From the NCBI GenBank assembly GCA_022820675.1, contig JAJEFC010000315.1, positions 1 through 47,528 of the forward strand: DNA of 47,528 nucleotides, read 5' to 3'. Positions 1-9,316 of this stretch are shown here, piece after piece; the first letter of the stretch is position 1, and each line of letters begins with the position of its first letter. Below the pieces are notes generated by a model that did not search any database, was not told where the DNA came from, and saw only the letters and a list, made by a program, of their open reading frames with translations. This DNA comes from Vicinamibacteria bacterium. Its GTDB lineage: Bacteria; Acidobacteriota; Vicinamibacteria; Vicinamibacterales; UBA8438. A program made the position numbers and the translations under genes.

Positions 1-638
1 CCCTGACGGCGGCGGCCGAGGCGGCGGCCGAGGCGCACCGCGCGGGGGGCGGCTACCCGGTGCGGGTGCGGGTGGGCGGCCTCAACGAGGACGGCCCCGA
101 GGCGCGCGGGGTGGCCGAGCGGTGCCTGCTCGGCTTCAGCACCGGGCCGCCGATGCTGCCGGGCGGCTACAACAACAACGTGCAGATCTTCCAGGCGCCC
201 GGCTACGTGGTCTTGCTCCACGAGATGGTGCACGACGTGCGGGTCGTGCCGATGGACGGGCGCGACGCGCTGCCGTCGGACGTCCGCCAGTGGCTGGGGA
301 GCTCGCGCGGCCGCTGGGAGGGCGACACCCTGGTGGTCGAGACGACCAACTTCACGAACGGGACCGGCAGCTTCAACACCTCGTTCGTCTCGTGGGGGTC
401 GGCCGAGAACACGCGCCTCGTCGAGCGGTTCACGCGGGTGGACGGCGACACCATCCGCTACGAGTTCACGGTGGACGATCCCGACACGTGGGCGGCGCCC
501 TTCACGGGCACGTTCCCGCTGAACCGGTCCGACGCGCCCCTCTACGAGTACGCCTGCCACGAGGGCAACCACGGCATGTTCAACCTGCTGAGCGGCGCGC
601 GGGCGGAGGAGCGGGCGGCGGCGACCGAGCAGCAGTAG
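1..638 (+). CDS. Secreted ACHEGN-family protein, 5'-truncated by window edge
   Basis: The frame is open from base 3, so the N-terminus lies outside the window; a GTG at 60 is not a convincing start. What remains is about 211 residues. It shares a block order with the gene at 17621-18907: a GG-Y-NNN-QIFQAPGYVVLLHE strand, a DGR-P-RQW-G-S-RG-WEGDTLVVETTNF block, an RLVERFTRVDGDTIRYEFTVDDP block and a closing YEYACHEGN motif. Proteins of this kind are common and uncharacterised in Acidobacteriota; full-length members have a signal peptide. Enzymatic function is unknown. The next gene starts 31 bases after the stop, so the two may be co-transcribed. Confidence 0.8.
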   Translation, partial: LTAAAEAAAEAHRAGGGYPVRVRVGGLNEDGPEARGVAERCLLGFSTGPPMLPGGYNNNVQIFQAPGYVVLLHEMVHDVRVVPMDGRDALPSDVRQWLGSSRGRWEGDTLVVETTNFTNGTGSFNTSFVSWGSAENTRLVERFTRVDGDTIRYEFTVDDPDTWAAPFTGTFPLNRSDAPLYEYACHEGNHGMFNLLSGARAEERAAATEQQ

Positions 639-669
639 CGGCGCGGCACCCGGGGGGAGGAAGACTGAC

Positions 670-1998
670 GTGACGCATCGGTTCCATGCAGGTGATGGGG
701 GTCGGGTCCGGACGGGAGTGCGGTTCGGTCGGGCGGCGTTGGCGCTGCTCGTCGGCCTGACCGCCCCGACCGCCGCCGGGGCCGGCGAGAACTGGCCGCA
801 CTGGCGGGGGCCGTCCGCCAACGGCATCAGTGCCGAGACGGGCCTGCCGGTGACGTGGGGGCCGGACACGAACGTGGCCTGGAAGGTGGAGATGCCCGCG
901 TGGACGGGGTCGACGCCGATCGTCTGGGGCGAGCGCATCTTCCTGAACGTCGCCGACGGCGAGAACATCAGCCTGTGGTGCCTCGACCGGAACGCCGGCG
1001 AGACGGTCTGGGTGCGCCACCTGAGCGACGGCGACCGCCGGCTGCGCAAGCAGAACATGTCGTCGCCGTCGCCGGTGACCAACGGCGAGCACGTCTACGT
1101 GATGACGGGGACGGGCCGGCTCACGGCGTTCGACTTCGACGGCGCCCAGCTCTGGCAGCGCGACATCCAGGCGTCGTACGGCCGGTTCGGGCTGAACTGG
1201 GGCTACGCGTCGTCGCCGCTCCTCGTCGACGACGCGCTGTTCGTCCAGGTCATCCACGGCATGCGCACCGACGACCCGTCCTACGTCCTGCGCATCGACC
1301 GGCACACCGGCGAGACCGTCTGGCGGGTCGAGCGGCCCACCGACGCCCGCCGCGAGTCGCCCGACTCGTACACCACGCCCGCCCTCCTCGAGTACGACGG
1401 CGCGCGCGAGATCGTCATCACCGGCGGCGACGTCGTGACCGGGCACGACCTCGCCACCGGGCGCGAGCTGTGGCGGGCCGACGGCCTCAACCCGCGCAAC
1501 AACGGCGCCTACCGCATCATCGCGTCGCCGGTCGTCCACGGCGACATGATCTACGCCCCGACGCGGGTCCGCCCCCTCCTCGCCCTCCGGGCCGGCGGCC
1601 GGGGCGACGTCACCACCTCGCACCTCGTGTGGAAGACCGACAACGGGCCGGACGTGCCGACCCCGGTGACCGACGGCGAGTACTTCTACGTCGTCAACGA
1701 CCAGGGCATCGTGTGGGTGCTCGACGCGCGGACGGGAGAGCAGATATACGGCCGCCAGCGCCTGCGCCCCGGCACCTACAGCGCCTCGCCGGTGCTGGCC
1801 GACGGCAAGGTCTACATCACCAGCGAGGGGGGCCTGACCAGCGTCTTCCGGGCGGGGCCCGAGTTCGAGCTGCTCGCCGAGAACGACATGGACGACTACG
1901 TGCTCAGCTCGATCGCGGTGTCCGAGGGGCAGATCTTCCTGCGCACCACCGGCCATCTCTACGCGATCGGCGAACGCCGACGGTCCGCGGGCGACTGA
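670..1998 (+). CDS. PQQ-binding-like beta-propeller protein (BamB-like), secreted
   Basis: A 442-residue protein with a hydrophobic signal segment at about residues 20-38 (ALALLVGLTAPTAAGA), then a propeller beginning ENWPHWRGP-NG, the usual opening of the BamB-like PQQ propellers of Acidobacteriota and Planctomycetota. Repeated blades carry the W-LDR-TGE--W pattern (for example LRIDRHTGETVWR and VLDARTGEQIYG). The role is probably periplasmic, either scaffold or cofactor-free propeller; no PQQ-dehydrogenase active site is evident. The start is GTG, with GGGGGAGGAAG about 8 bases upstream as ribosome site. A degraded copy of its last 20 codons follows the stop. Confidence 0.85.
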   Translation: MTHRFHAGDGGRVRTGVRFGRAALALLVGLTAPTAAGAGENWPHWRGPSANGISAETGLPVTWGPDTNVAWKVEMPAWTGSTPIVWGERIFLNVADGENISLWCLDRNAGETVWVRHLSDGDRRLRKQNMSSPSPVTNGEHVYVMTGTGRLTAFDFDGAQLWQRDIQASYGRFGLNWGYASSPLLVDDALFVQVIHGMRTDDPSYVLRIDRHTGETVWRVERPTDARRESPDSYTTPALLEYDGAREIVITGGDVVTGHDLATGRELWRADGLNPRNNGAYRIIASPVVHGDMIYAPTRVRPLLALRAGGRGDVTTSHLVWKTDNGPDVPTPVTDGEYFYVVNDQGIVWVLDARTGEQIYGRQRLRPGTYSASPVLADGKVYITSEGGLTSVFRAGPEFELLAENDMDDYVLSSIAVSEGQIFLRTTGHLYAIGERRRSAGD

Positions 1999-2106
1999 GG
2001 TCGACGTACGACGATGGGCTCCGCGTTCGGTCGCGGTGTCCGACGTGCGCACCACCGGTCCTCTTCTACGCGATCGGCGAACGTCGAGGGACGGGCGGCG
2101 ATTGAG
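1941..2106 (+). repeat. Tandem echo of the propeller gene's 3' end (period 106 bp)
   Basis: The last 59 bases of the propeller gene (1941-1999, starting GCGCACCACCGG and ending GGGCGACTGAG) recur at 2047-2106 with about 80% identity and one extra base. Similarity is traceable further upstream, from about 2017, with a short internal deletion. The copy can still be read as YAIGERRG-GGD-stop. It is either a tandem duplication or the remaining tail of a deleted paralogue. Confidence 0.8.
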
Positions 2107-2266
2107 GCCGCCCGTCGCGAGGCGCCGGCTCGGCGGCGAAGTGCCAAGTGTGCGGCGGGTCGGTCGCCGGTGCTGCTTCGGTGACGCTGTCGATGCCCGC
2201 CGGCGGTTCTCGGTGAGGCTCGGCCCGTCCGGTCCCCACTCGCTGTCGATTTCCCGCCGGCCCCGC

Positions 2267-3064
2267 TCAATCGCTCTCCCGCCGAAACCGTCCGTGCCGG
2301 AGAAAGTGCACCACTTCCTCGGCGACGTCGCGGCGGTTCATGATGAACGTGTGGGTGGCCGGCAGCACGAGGAACGACGCACCCTCGACCTTCGCCCGGT
2401 CGACGCCGACGGTGCCGTCGTCGGGGCCCGGGATGAGCCAGGATCCGATGGGGTTCATGCTGCGGCTGCCGGTGATGATGCCGAGGCTGAACCGGACCGG
2501 CGGGAGCTGGCTCGCGATGCCGTCGGGGGTGGTGCCGAGCCGCGACCCCGCCGGGCCGAGGAACGACCGCAGCAGCTCGGAGTCGGCGAACGCGTCGACG
2601 ATCTCGCTGCCCTGGTTGGGGGGGCTCAGCATGACCACGCGTCCCTGGTGCGGCTCGGGGCGCTCGGAGAGGTAGCTGCGCACCAGCACGCCGCCCATCG
2701 AGTGGGTGACGAAGTGCACGCGCCGGGGATCGTTCCCGCAGCAGCGCTCTACCTCGTCTCGCAGGCGATCGACCAGGGTCTCCACCGGCTCCGAACGCGA
2801 CGGGTACCCGAACCGGACGACCCGGAACCCGGCCTCCTCGAGACGGGCCGCGAGAATCGTCATCGACGCCGGGGTCCGGCCCAGACCGTGGGCCAGGACG
2901 ACCGCCGGCGCGTCGTCCGGCGCAGGCGATCCGCCCAGGAGGCCGGACGCGAGACCGGCGCCGACGAGGGCCGCGGCGCCGAGCAGGCCGCCGGCGAGCA
3001 GAATCGTCAGCCGGCGTCTTTTCAGCAGTCCGTAACAGCTCACCAGTGGGTGCGGAGTGGCCAT
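2267..3064 (-). CDS. Alpha/beta hydrolase, lipase-like, membrane anchored
   Basis: A 265-residue protein. The N-terminus KRRRLTILLAGGLLGAAALVGAGL is a positively charged signal anchor or signal peptide. The core opens with VVLAHGLGRTP (oxyanion loop), continues to the nucleophile elbow THSMGG (GxSxG type), then PGPDDGTVGVD (acid region) and ATHTFIMN (catalytic His). This order fits the DUF676/PGAP1-like lipase and esterase group; substrate unknown. ATG at 3064 is preferred over an in-frame ATG at 3097 because AGGG lies just upstream and the charged N-terminus follows directly. It is transcribed convergently with the preceding propeller gene. Confidence 0.8.
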   Translation of the reverse strand: MATPHPLVSCYGLLKRRRLTILLAGGLLGAAALVGAGLASGLLGGSPAPDDAPAVVLAHGLGRTPASMTILAARLEEAGFRVVRFGYPSRSEPVETLVDRLRDEVERCCGNDPRRVHFVTHSMGGVLVRSYLSERPEPHQGRVVMLSPPNQGSEIVDAFADSELLRSFLGPAGSRLGTTPDGIASQLPPVRFSLGIITGSRSMNPIGSWLIPGPDDGTVGVDRAKVEGASFLVLPATHTFIMNRRDVAEEVVHFLRHGRFRRESD

Positions 3065-3253
3065 GGTGCCCTGCAGTAGATTACGTTCGGAAGTCATCGG
3101 ACGTTCGCACCAGGGCCGGCCTCGGTTCCCCCGATCAACGACCGGTATCGGTCTGCCTTGCCTGGGGGGCGGGCGGTGCCGACAACGTCGAAGTCGTCGA
3201 CTGCCACTGGCGCCCCGACCCGAACCCGCGGCGTGTCGAACGTCGCCGGCGTC

Positions 3254-4690
3254 CTACCGCGAGCGCGCCGGCTCCAGCTTGCGGACCCAGCCGTCGCTCT
3301 TCGTCAGCAGATAGAGCTCTCCCGCCGAGTCGATGCCCAGACGGGCGTCGGCCCGGTCGCCCGGGGCGTACGTGTTGCGGATCCCGGCGGCCTCGACGAG
3401 GTCGCGCTCCTCGCCGTCGATGACCAGCCGCAGCTCCCGGATCTCGGCGAGCTCGCCGGGCACGAGCCCGTCGGCGTCGATGTAGAACACCCGGCCCCGC
3501 GGGAAGTCGGTGAAGACGTACTGGCCCCGCAGCTCGGGAATGGCCTCGCCGCGGTAGACGAACCCGCCGCTGACGGCGTAGCCCTCGTCGTGGTCGTACT
3601 GGGCCACGGGATACACGAAGGGACGGTCGTCCTCGGCCGGGGGCGGATACACCGGTCCCGGACGCCGGGGGGTGAGCGTGTAGCCGGTGGCGAACGTGCC
3701 CTCCCGGAGCCGCCAGCCGTAGTTGGCGCCGGGCACCCCCAGGTTGACCTCCTCAACGACGTTCTGGCCGATGTCGCCCATGAACATCCGGCCGTCCGTG
3801 TCCCACGAGAACTGCTGGGCGTGCCGCAGGCCGTAGGCCCAGATCTCGGGGGCGACGCCGGCCTCGCCCACGAAGGGATTGTCGGCGGGAACGCCGTACC
3901 CCCGGCTGCCGTCGCCGCCGAGAGGGTCGATGCGGATGATCGCGCCGTGGGGCGCGGCGAGGGACTGCCCGAAGTCGCGGGGATCGTGGGCCGCCCCGGC
4001 GTCCCCGAGGCTGGCGTAGAGCAGCCCGTACTCCGGCGACCCCGGGGTCGCGTTCGGATTGAACGCGATGGTGCCGACGTTGTGGTTGGGGGCGAACTGG
4101 CCGATGCGGAAGACCTCGCGCGAGGTGCCGCTGAACGCGTTCGCCGCCGGATCGTCGACCGTCCACTCCCGGATCACGCTCTCGTGGCTCTCCGCGTCGT
4201 CGTCCAGGTAGTCGGCGGTGCCGCTGTCCGACCGGGCGCTGTACGCCGTGTAGAACTTGCCGAACCCCGGCGTGCCGGCGTCGGCGAACTGCGGGTGGAA
4301 CGCCACCCCCACGAGGCCGGTCTCGTTGGGGAACATCGAGTCGTCGAAGCCGACGTCGAGGGTGCGGATGTCCATGTAGGTCACCGGCTCCGCCCCGTCT
4401 TCGTCGGTGATGTACAGCAGCCCGCGCAGGTCGTTGAGGACCAGCCGCCCCGAGCCGTCCCCGACCGGCGTCAGGTACTGGATGCGGGCGTATGCCTCGT
4501 TCGTCATCGCGTCCACGGCGGAATCCGAGGTGCGCGGCGCGCGGACGAACGGGGTCGCCTCCACGACCAGGTCGCCCTTCAGGATCGGGTCCGGAATGGG
4601 GTCGGCCAGGGGTTCCACCTGCGCCGCCGCCGGGAGGGCCGCGGCGGCGAGGATCAGGGCGGTCGTTCCGAGCGATCGTGCGAAGTGCAT
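3254..4690 (-). CDS. PQQ-dependent sugar dehydrogenase-like (glucose/sorbosone dehydrogenase family)
   Basis: A 478-residue protein starting MHFARSLGTTALILAAAALPAAAQ, a clear Sec signal peptide, which decides the ATG at 4690. The mature part is a six-bladed propeller of the GSDH/YliI family: ETGLVGVAFHP (blade 1, calcium/PQQ region), NHNVGTIAFNP, LLYASLGDAG, GAIIRIDPLGG-G, PEIWAYGLRHAQQFSWD (the conserved GLRNP-like motif, here GLRHA), FMGDIGQNVVEEVN, GANYGWR, and a late GGFVYRG-PEL-GQYVFTDF. A periplasmic soluble aldose dehydrogenase role is likely; electron acceptor and sugar cannot be read from sequence. Confidence 0.88.
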   Translation of the reverse strand: MHFARSLGTTALILAAAALPAAAQVEPLADPIPDPILKGDLVVEATPFVRAPRTSDSAVDAMTNEAYARIQYLTPVGDGSGRLVLNDLRGLLYITDEDGAEPVTYMDIRTLDVGFDDSMFPNETGLVGVAFHPQFADAGTPGFGKFYTAYSARSDSGTADYLDDDAESHESVIREWTVDDPAANAFSGTSREVFRIGQFAPNHNVGTIAFNPNATPGSPEYGLLYASLGDAGAAHDPRDFGQSLAAPHGAIIRIDPLGGDGSRGYGVPADNPFVGEAGVAPEIWAYGLRHAQQFSWDTDGRMFMGDIGQNVVEEVNLGVPGANYGWRLREGTFATGYTLTPRRPGPVYPPPAEDDRPFVYPVAQYDHDEGYAVSGGFVYRGEAIPELRGQYVFTDFPRGRVFYIDADGLVPGELAEIRELRLVIDGEERDLVEAAGIRNTYAPGDRADARLGIDSAGELYLLTKSDGWVRKLEPARSR

Positions 4691-4845
4691 AGCGGGCTCC
4701 GTTGGCGGTGTGGTGGATCGCGGGCGTCGCGGATGGCCGTAATGGGTCGTGGTTGACCGGTAGATCATATCGCCGGCGGCGCCGGCAGGGAACCCGTACG
4801 GCAACCGCGCCGGAGCATCGGACAGCGGCTGGTGACGCTCGCGCG

Positions 4846-5415
4846 TCAGCGATTTCGAAGATGCGCCGCGATTCGGTCGCGGAGGCGCTTCGTCTCCGGG
4901 CACAACCGGAGCAGTCGCGGAAGGTCCCTGAGAGACTTCGCGATCATCACATCCCTGCCTCTACCCGGCCGGCGCGGGTGTCCATGTTTCGCGAGGAGGG
5001 GCTCGAACACTTCCTCCTTCATCCGGGGATGGGTGCGAACGTCCTCCCACGTCTGGTGCAGCTCTTCGCGGAACGCGGCACAGGCATAGATCTCGACCTC
5101 GGGTTGGGCCGGACAGCAGAGTAGCGAGACTCCTCGGGAACGCGACCTGGCTTCCAGATCGTCCATGGCGTCGGACGGCGCACGGTCAGCGTCGGGAAAG
5201 AACAGCCAGAGGTCGTAGAACGCATAGCTGGCGTGGAGATCGTCGCTACGGATGGCCCGCACGGCGTGGTCGTACCCGCGGACGCGAGGGCTGTCGAGCA
5301 CTTTCACCTTGGCATTGGGCTTCCCCGCATCGTCCAGCAACGCCCCCGCCAAGGGCTTGAGGATGTGTCCGTTCAGGATCGGGTCTTCCGGGACGACGAG
5401 CACCTTGAAGCTCAC
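4846..5415 (-). CDS. DUF4276-like Toprim-fold protein, partner of the adjacent ATPase
   Basis: A 189-residue protein. First strand VLVVPEDP with Glu10, then YAFYDLWLFFPDADRA with Asp75 and Asp77 (DxD), then CPAQPEVEIYACAAF. This E...DxD order matches the Toprim-like fold of DUF4276 and OLD-type nuclease partners. The C-terminal half ends in a basic helix (LRDLPRLLRLCPETKRLRDRIAAHLRNR). It starts at a GTG that overlaps the stop of the upstream ATPase (GTGA), so the two are translationally coupled. Known ATPase-Toprim pairs act in anti-phage defence; that this pair does so is inference. Confidence 0.72.
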   Translation of the reverse strand: MSFKVLVVPEDPILNGHILKPLAGALLDDAGKPNAKVKVLDSPRVRGYDHAVRAIRSDDLHASYAFYDLWLFFPDADRAPSDAMDDLEARSRSRGVSLLCCPAQPEVEIYACAAFREELHQTWEDVRTHPRMKEEVFEPLLAKHGHPRRPGRGRDVMIAKSLRDLPRLLRLCPETKRLRDRIAAHLRNR

Positions 5416-6713
5416 AGCACCGCTTCCAGCCAGCCCTCCGAGAACAGCTCGGACACGGGGCGCTTCTTCACGACGTTCCCGAAATGCGGCACGTCCGCCA
5501 AGGCGCAGATCCGCGATTCGCCGGTCTCCTCGTCCCGCTTGCAGACGAACGTCGTCTTGTAGTCTTCCTCCCCGAGCCAGTCGAGGACCGTCGCCGAGTG
5601 CGTCGTCGCAACGACTTGCGTCTCCGCAGTCACGGACTGGCTGCGCAGCAGCTCGAGCAGCAGCCGCGCCCGGCTCGCGTGAACGCCGTTCTCGATCTCC
5701 TCCATCATCATGAGATCGGGCATGTCGGGCTGGAAGAACGCGGCCGTGAGTGCGGCGAAGCGCAGGGTGCCGTCGCTCAGGGCCACCGCGGGAAATGTTC
5801 TGCCCTTTTCTTGCAGCATGAACAGCGGTTCGTTGACCGCGCCGCGCAGCACCCCGACGTCGTCGATTTCCTCAGGACGAAGTTGCCGAAGCCACGCCAG
5901 ATAGGCGTCCTTGGCCTTTTCGTCCTCGCATATCGCGTGCACCAGGGCGGCAAAATTCTCCCCTCGGTCGCCCATCTGGCGGACTTGAGCCACTCGAGAG
6001 TACTCCCGCAGCAAACGCGATTCCGGGTCCACCTGCTGGATGTCGGCCAGCAATCCGACCACTTCGCCCGCCAGATGGCCCCAAACAAAGCCGATGTCTT
6101 CCGGCGCGTCAAGACTCGGATCGTCGTCTGCGCTTCCTGTGCTACTACCGTCGTGGCGCCACGGGCCGGCCAGTTGTCCCAGTGCCGGGCGCGTCCGCTG
6201 CAACTGGACGGCGAAGTCCGGCGCTGCCGCTATGGTGCACCATACCGGGTCTTTCTGCGAAAAGTCCTCAACGAGATCCGTATCGTAGATGACCGTCCCC
6301 CCTACTTGGAGGCGCTCGCGCGTCACCCGGCCCGACTTCGGCGAGAACGCGATCAGAAGGTCCCAGGGCAGGTCGTCCGGGCCGACCCGACCCCGACCGG
6401 GGCGGCTGGCCAGCCGTCCATGCACCCTGAAAGTCAAGTCACCGGTTCCGGCGTTTCCGCGGCCGTCGGCGAAGCAGGCCAGGCTGCTTCCCCCGCGAAT
6501 GCCCTCCCACGCCACGCTGGTCGCGCTCTTCGGCTTGCCGTCCAGAATCTCGCTGATCGTGAAGCCGCTGCCGATGCCCTGCAGCACCCGCAACGCGTCG
6601 AGCAGGTTCGACTTGCCGCTGCCGTTCGCGCCGACGAGGAGGTTCATCCGGCCGAGCGCCAGATCGACCCGCCGAAGGCTCTTGAAGTTCTCGATGACAA
6701 GGCGGTCGATCAC
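5412..6713 (-). CDS. SMC/RecF-like AAA ATPase (AAA_21), probable defence ATPase
   Basis: A 433-residue protein starting MIDRLVIENFKSLRRVDL, the classic opening of ABC/SMC-type ATPases of the AAA_15/AAA_21 group. Walker A is GANGSGKS at residues 28-35. A C-terminal lobe carries the ABC signature-like LSDGTLRF, then Walker B MPDLMMMEEIENGVH and the H-loop ATTHS. The middle is a divergent helical insertion. GTG start. The 3' end overlaps the Toprim-like gene by four bases. It is divergent from the AAA/DUF4143 gene at 6983, placing three nucleotide- and DNA-related genes together. Confidence 0.85.
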   Translation of the reverse strand: MIDRLVIENFKSLRRVDLALGRMNLLVGANGSGKSNLLDALRVLQGIGSGFTISEILDGKPKSATSVAWEGIRGGSSLACFADGRGNAGTGDLTFRVHGRLASRPGRGRVGPDDLPWDLLIAFSPKSGRVTRERLQVGGTVIYDTDLVEDFSQKDPVWCTIAAAPDFAVQLQRTRPALGQLAGPWRHDGSSTGSADDDPSLDAPEDIGFVWGHLAGEVVGLLADIQQVDPESRLLREYSRVAQVRQMGDRGENFAALVHAICEDEKAKDAYLAWLRQLRPEEIDDVGVLRGAVNEPLFMLQEKGRTFPAVALSDGTLRFAALTAAFFQPDMPDLMMMEEIENGVHASRARLLLELLRSQSVTAETQVVATTHSATVLDWLGEEDYKTTFVCKRDEETGESRICALADVPHFGNVVKKRPVSELFSEGWLEAVL

Positions 6714-6982
6714 GCCCGCAGCCCTCCTTCGGTCAGCGTCCGCATACCGTCGTTGCCGCGGACGGGGCGCCGCGCCTCGTGTCCCACCGGCAGAGTGCTG
6801 TTGCGCCTGACGGGGGCGCAGGCGGGGATGGAGCCGGCGGTGGAGCTAGCGCCCCCAGCCGTTCCGGCGAAGGTGTTCGTCCCGGGCGGCATGCACGTAT
6901 TGTAGCCGCCCATTGGATCGTTGGGTTGACCCGGCGTCGGGTTGGCGGGATTTTGTTGAAAATCTCACTACAATAGTCGGAT

Positions 6983-8152
6983 ATGCAACGACAAATCGCT
7001 CGTCAAACCCTGAGCGACGCCGTCGTCCGCGGGCTCTCCGAGGGGCCGGCGGTGGCCCTGCTGGGTGCCAGACAGGTGGGCAAGACGACGCTGGCCCGAC
7101 AGGTTCTGTCCGGCTGGCGGGGGCCGTCCGCGGTCTTCGATCTGGAGGTGACGGCAGACCGCGAGGCGCTGTCCGCCACGCCCGAACGGCTGCTCCGCGC
7201 CGGCGAGGGGCTGGTGGTTCTCGACGAGGTGCAGCGAATGCCGGGCCTGTTCGAGGTGTTGCGCCCGATCTGTGACGATCCCGGCCGGCGCGCCGTGTTC
7301 CTGCTGCTGGGCAGCGCGTCTCTGGATCTCGTCAAGGGGGTTTCCGAGACGCTGGCGGGGAGGTTGCTTTTCGTGGACGTCGGCGGCTTCTCTCTCGCCG
7401 AAGTCGGGCCGGGCCATCAGGATCGGCTGTGGATGCGGGGCGGCTTTCCCAGGGCCTTCCTGGCCGCGTCCGCCGCGGCGTGGGGCCGATGGATGGAGTC
7501 GTTCAGCCGAACGTTCCTGGAGCGGGACGTCCCCGGGCTGGGTTCGCGGGTGTCCGCCGGCGCCCTCGGCCGGTTCTGGCGGATGCTGGCCCACGGGCAC
7601 GGTCAGGTCTGGAACGCATCGGACCTGGCGCGCTCGATGGGCGTGAGCGTGACCGCGGTGAACCACTACCGCGATCTGCTGGCGGGGGCGTTCATGATTC
7701 GGGTGCTGCCGCCCTGGTTCGAGAACCTCGGCAAGCGTCTCGTCAAGTCGCCCAAGGTCTACCTGCGCGACAGCGGGGTGCTGCATTTCCTGCTGGGCGT
7801 GCAGGCGATGCGGGACCTCTTGGCGCACCCGCGCTACGGCGCGAGCTGGGAAGGGTTCGCCCTCGAGCAGACCCTGCTGGCGCACGGCGAGCGCGACGCA
7901 TACTTCTATGCCACTCACCGCGGCGCCGAGCTGGATCTGCTGTTGCTGCGGCGTGGCCGGCGCTGGGGCTTCGAGTTCAAGTGCACCGACGCGCCGCGCA
8001 CCACGAAGTCGATGCACGTCGTCATCGACGACCTGGGGCTGGAGCACCTGTGGGTGGTCTATCCCGGCGAGCGGGAGTACCCGCTCGCCGACGCCGTCAC
8101 CGCCCTGCCTCTGAGGTGTGTCGGCGCCATCGAACTTCGACCACCGTCATGA
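6983..8152 (+). CDS. AAA ATPase with DUF4143 domain (AAA_14)
   Basis: A 389-residue protein. Walker A LLGARQVGKTTL around residues 27-37, Walker B-like GLVVLDEVQRMP, sensor-type VFLLLGSASLD. The C-terminal DUF4143 part contains SVTAVNHYRDLL (winged-helix-like), KVYLRDSGVLHFLLG and a PD-(D/E)xK-like end (GAELDLLLL...GFEFKC). Members often occur as orphan genes or near toxin-antitoxin and mobile elements; biochemical function is not established. The ATG sits in an AT-rich patch unusual for this DNA. A paralogue lies at 31970-33325, and this copy is intact. Confidence 0.85.
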   Translation: MQRQIARQTLSDAVVRGLSEGPAVALLGARQVGKTTLARQVLSGWRGPSAVFDLEVTADREALSATPERLLRAGEGLVVLDEVQRMPGLFEVLRPICDDPGRRAVFLLLGSASLDLVKGVSETLAGRLLFVDVGGFSLAEVGPGHQDRLWMRGGFPRAFLAASAAAWGRWMESFSRTFLERDVPGLGSRVSAGALGRFWRMLAHGHGQVWNASDLARSMGVSVTAVNHYRDLLAGAFMIRVLPPWFENLGKRLVKSPKVYLRDSGVLHFLLGVQAMRDLLAHPRYGASWEGFALEQTLLAHGERDAYFYATHRGAELDLLLLRRGRRWGFEFKCTDAPRTTKSMHVVIDDLGLEHLWVVYPGEREYPLADAVTALPLRCVGAIELRPPS

Positions 8153-8351
8153 GGCAAGCGGGCTGTCGCCGTAGCCGCGCCCGCGCGGGCTCCGCGGGGT
8201 CCGGCGATGCTCGTCCGCCGTGTCGAGGCGGGTGCCCGAAGGCGTCTCGTATACTGTCGGGTGACCCGCGGGCGCCTTCGGCCGCTGTCGACAGGTCGAA
8301 GCGTCGGCGGCCGGGAACCGAGGCGTGACTCGCCCGCGACGACGGCCGACC

Positions 8352-9308
8352 ATGACGACAACGTCCTTTGCCGCCGGGACGCTCAACGACGCCCACTGCC
8401 ACTTCTTCTCGGCGGCGTTCTTCGAGACGCTGGCGAGGGACCCGGCGGCGCCGCCGGCGGCCGATCCCGCGGTGGATCTGCCGGAACGGTTGGGATGGGA
8501 TGCGCCGGGAAGTCCCGCCGCGCTCGCGGACCGCTGGGTGGAGGAGCTCGACCGGCACGGGGTGGCGCGCGCGGCGCTGATGGCGAGCGTCCCCGGCGAC
8601 GAGGCGTCGGTCGCGGCGGCGGTGGCGAGGCACCCGGCGCGGCTGGCCGGCAGCTTCATGTTCAACCCGACGGCGCCCGACGTGGCCGACCGCCTCGGGC
8701 GGGCGTTCGGCGAGCACCGGCTGCGCTGCGCCTGCCTCTTTCCCGCCATGCACCACTTCGCGCTCGACGACGCGCGGGTGTTCGCGGTCTTCGAGGCGGC
8801 GGCCGAGCACGGCCGGGCGGTGTTCGTGCACTGCGGGGTCCTGTCGGTCGGGGTCCGCCGCAAGCTCGGACTGCCGTGCCGGTTCGACGTGCGTCGGGGC
8901 AACCCGCTCGACCTCGTGCCCGCCGCGGCGGCGTTCCCGACGGTGCCGGTCGTCGTGCCCCACTTCGGGGCCGGCCTCTTCCGAGAGACGCTGATGGCGG
9001 CCGACCTCTGCGCGAACGTCCACGTCGACACGTCGAGCTCGAACGGCTGGGTGAAGTACCAGGCGCCGCCCCTGACGCTGGACGACGTGTTCCGGCAGGC
9101 CCTCGCCGTCCTCGGCCCCGAGCGGATCCTGTTCGGCTCGGACTCGTCGTTCTTTCCGCGGGGATGGCAGCGGCCGGTCTGGGCGGCGCAACGCGCGGTG
9201 ATGGACGCCCTCGGCCTCGACGCCACGGGGCAGGCCGCAATCTTCGGCGGAAACTTCGAACGCGTCTTCGGCGCCGTGCCGAACGCCGAGCCCGCCGACC
9301 CTTCCTGA
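8352..9308 (+). CDS. Amidohydrolase (TIM-barrel metal-dependent hydrolase, Amidohydro_2 type)
   Basis: A 318-residue protein. N-terminal metal motif DAHCHFF (His15, His17), then [24 protein letters not shown] and the closing [14 protein letters not shown] with a catalytic or metal-binding Asp. This order is that of the amidohydrolase-related (decarboxylase/hydratase) superfamily; the substrate is unknown. ATG at 8352 is chosen because the conserved fold begins within 13 residues; an in-frame GTG at 8325 would add only basic low-complexity residues. No strong ribosome site is visible. A TATACT hexamer lies upstream at 8250-8255 but no -35 partner is apparent. Confidence 0.8.
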   Translation: MTTTSFAAGTLNDAHCHFFSAAFFETLARDPAAPPAADPAVDLPERLGWDAPGSPAALADRWVEELDRHGVARAALMASVPGDEASVAAAVARHPARLAGSFMFNPTAPDVADRLGRAFGEHRLRCACLFPAMHHFALDDARVFAVFEAAAEHGRAVFVHCGVLSVGVRRKLGLPCRFDVRRGNPLDLVPAAAAFPTVPVVVPHFGAGLFRETLMAADLCANVHVDTSSSNGWVKYQAPPLTLDDVFRQALAVLGPERILFGSDSSFFPRGWQRPVWAAQRAVMDALGLDATGQAAIFGGNFERVFGAVPNAEPADPS

Positions 9309-9316
9309 CCGGCAGC

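Noticed and set aside
8250..8255. TATACT as promoter of the amidohydrolase gene
   Set aside because: No -35 hexamer lies 15-19 bases upstream and the start codon is about 100 bases away; not listed as a feature.
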